DNA from: a virus
Length of the DNA stretch: 53,085 nucleotides
Reading direction: 5' to 3' (one strand)
IMG/VR virus record: IMGVR_UViG_3300036790_000232
Location: 1 to 53,085 of that record
Below the pieces are notes generated by a model. It was not told the origin of the DNA, did no database searches, and saw nothing but the letters and a program-made list of their open reading frames with translations. Shown here one piece after another: positions 52,280-53,085 of this stretch; positions within the stretch are counted from its first letter, which is position 1; each line of letters begins with the position of its first letter. The translations under genes and the position numbers were made by a program.

Positions 52280-53085
52280 GCCCGTCATCACCGAGCCCGG
52301 CGTCTACGACATCCCCGAGGACGCCTACCACCGCGATCCCGTCAAGGGCGGGAGTCTCAGCTACAGCGGCGCGAAGAAGCTGCTCGCCGAAGGCGGCCCG
52401 GAACTGTACGCCTACGAGCGCGAGCACCCGCCCGAGCCGTCCAAGGAGATGGAGCTAGGCACCGCCGCCCACAAGCTCATGCTCGGCGTAGGCCAGGAAC
52501 TGCACGAGGTCAAGGCCGACAACTGGCGCGGCAAGAAGGCGCAGGACGAGGCCGACGCTGAGCGGGCAAAGGGCAAGCTGCCGCTGCTGACCAAGGAGCT
52601 GGCGACCGTGCGCGCCATGGCCGCCAGGCTGCGCGAGCACAAGCGGGCATCCCAGCTGCTCGCCCAGCCCGGACGCCCCGAGATGTCCGCGTTCTGGACC
52701 GACCCGGCGTACGGCACCTGGTGGCGCTGCCGCTGGGACCACATGCCCGAGCCCGACCCCCGGTACCGCCCCGTCATCGGCGACTACAAGACGACGGCCA
52801 AGGACGGCGCGGCCCCGGCGAAGTTCGCCAGGTCCGTCGCCGACTTCCGCTACTACCTCCAGGCGTACGTCTACAGCGCCGGCTACGCCGCCGTGTTCGG
52901 CGACCGGATCAGCGCGCCGCCCGGCTATGCCCTGATCGCCCAGGAGCGCACCGCGCCTTACCGCGTCGCCGTCTACGAGCTCGACCCCGCCGCCCTCCGC
53001 AAGGGCCGCGAGGACGCCGAGCGCGCCATGGAGATCTACCGCGACTGCACCGAGTCGGGCATCTGGCCCGGCTACAGCCCGGAGA
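52272..53085 (+). CDS. PD-(D/E)XK exonuclease (RecE/Cas4-like), 5' part
   Basis: GTG 52272; the frame runs off the window and finishes at 1-143 for 285 residues in all. Motifs of the lambda-exonuclease/RecE/Cas4 group are present: GTAAH (63-67, His67), Glu137 in PEMSAFW, Asp156 in RWD and GDYKTT with Asp171/Lys173. C-terminal FRYYLQAYVYSAGY matches the helix after the active site. It would resect DNA ends for the annealing partner encoded next. Length and motifs recall the DUF3799 subgroup. Confidence 0.85.
   Translation, partial: MARPVITEPGVYDIPEDAYHRDPVKGGSLSYSGAKKLLAEGGPELYAYEREHPPEPSKEMELGTAAHKLMLGVGQELHEVKADNWRGKKAQDEADAERAKGKLPLLTKELATVRAMAARLREHKRASQLLAQPGRPEMSAFWTDPAYGTWWRCRWDHMPEPDPRYRPVIGDYKTTAKDGAAPAKFARSVADFRYYLQAYVYSAGYAAVFGDRISAPPGYALIAQERTAPYRVAVYELDPAALRKGREDAERAMEIYRDCTESGIWPGYSPE
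52987..53085. repeat. 99-bp terminal direct repeat, right copy
   Basis: Identical to bases 1-99. It lies in the exonuclease gene, which supports circular permutation rather than defined ends. Confidence 0.95.

Noticed and set aside
1-53085. CRISPR arrays, insertion sequences or rRNA genes
   Set aside because: No regularly spaced 24-40 base direct repeats, transposase-like proteins with terminal inverted repeats, or rRNA sequences were seen.

Overview
The window looks like a complete, circularly permuted genome of a temperate siphovirus of a high-GC actinobacterium. The last 99 bases repeat the first 99 exactly, and one nuclease gene runs off the right end and finishes at the left end. The unique length is therefore about 52,986 bp, either circular or with a 99-base assembly overlap. 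The actinobacterial origin is inferred from very high GC at third codon positions, many GTG starts, 4-base ATGA/GTGA overlaps, and protein families typical of Streptomyces-like phages and integrative elements.

Layout. (1) 49.5 kb through the junction to 4.9 kb, plus strand: a Cro-like regulator, an excisionase-like protein, small zinc proteins, a PD-(D/E)XK exonuclease with a possible annealing partner, a Holliday-junction-resolvase-like nuclease, a DUF2303 protein, and a winged-helix initiator-like gene carrying five palindromic repeats (probable origin), followed by a possible helicase loader. (2) 4.9-11.4 kb: about two dozen small coupled genes of unknown function, a secreted protein and an HNH nuclease. 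(3) 11.4-13.3 kb: a conserved pair of unknown phage proteins and a zinc protein, with three 70-base arrays of a GCNNG pentamer ending in hairpins next to start codons. (4) 13.3-15.2 kb, minus strand: the terminase subunits, facing against the other virion genes. (5) 15.4-40.7 kb, plus strand: portal, ClpP-like protease fusion, two capsid paralogues, head-tail connectors, two tail-tube paralogues, frameshifted tail chaperones, tape measure, tail-tip proteins, small membrane proteins, a beta-helix spike and a GH25 endolysin. A minus-strand island at 22.5-23.15 kb holds an 86-residue ORF and two tRNA-like genes with abnormal anticodon regions. (6) 40.8-48.5 kb, mainly minus strand: small genes, then a block resembling the transfer module of actinomycete integrative and conjugative elements (AICEs): FtsK/TraB-type ATPase, small Spd-like membrane proteins, a DUF2637 protein, two short GntR regulators and a tyrosine integrase. 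(7) 48.5-49.5 kb: the immunity region, with a minus-strand HTH repressor and a divergent plus-strand HTH gene around three TTGCA-N4-TGCAA operators.

How it would work: integrase and excisionase move the element in and out of the host chromosome, the HTH pair sets lysogeny, the 3.5-4.7 kb genes start replication, and the 13.3-40.7 kb genes build and release a long-tailed virion. The TraB/Spd/GntR block suggests a second, conjugation-like way to spread in mycelial hosts. The least explained signals are the three pentamer arrays, the tRNA-like island, the 8-mer cluster beside the TraB-like gene, the paired capsid and tail-tube paralogues, and a tape-measure gene with no standard start codon.
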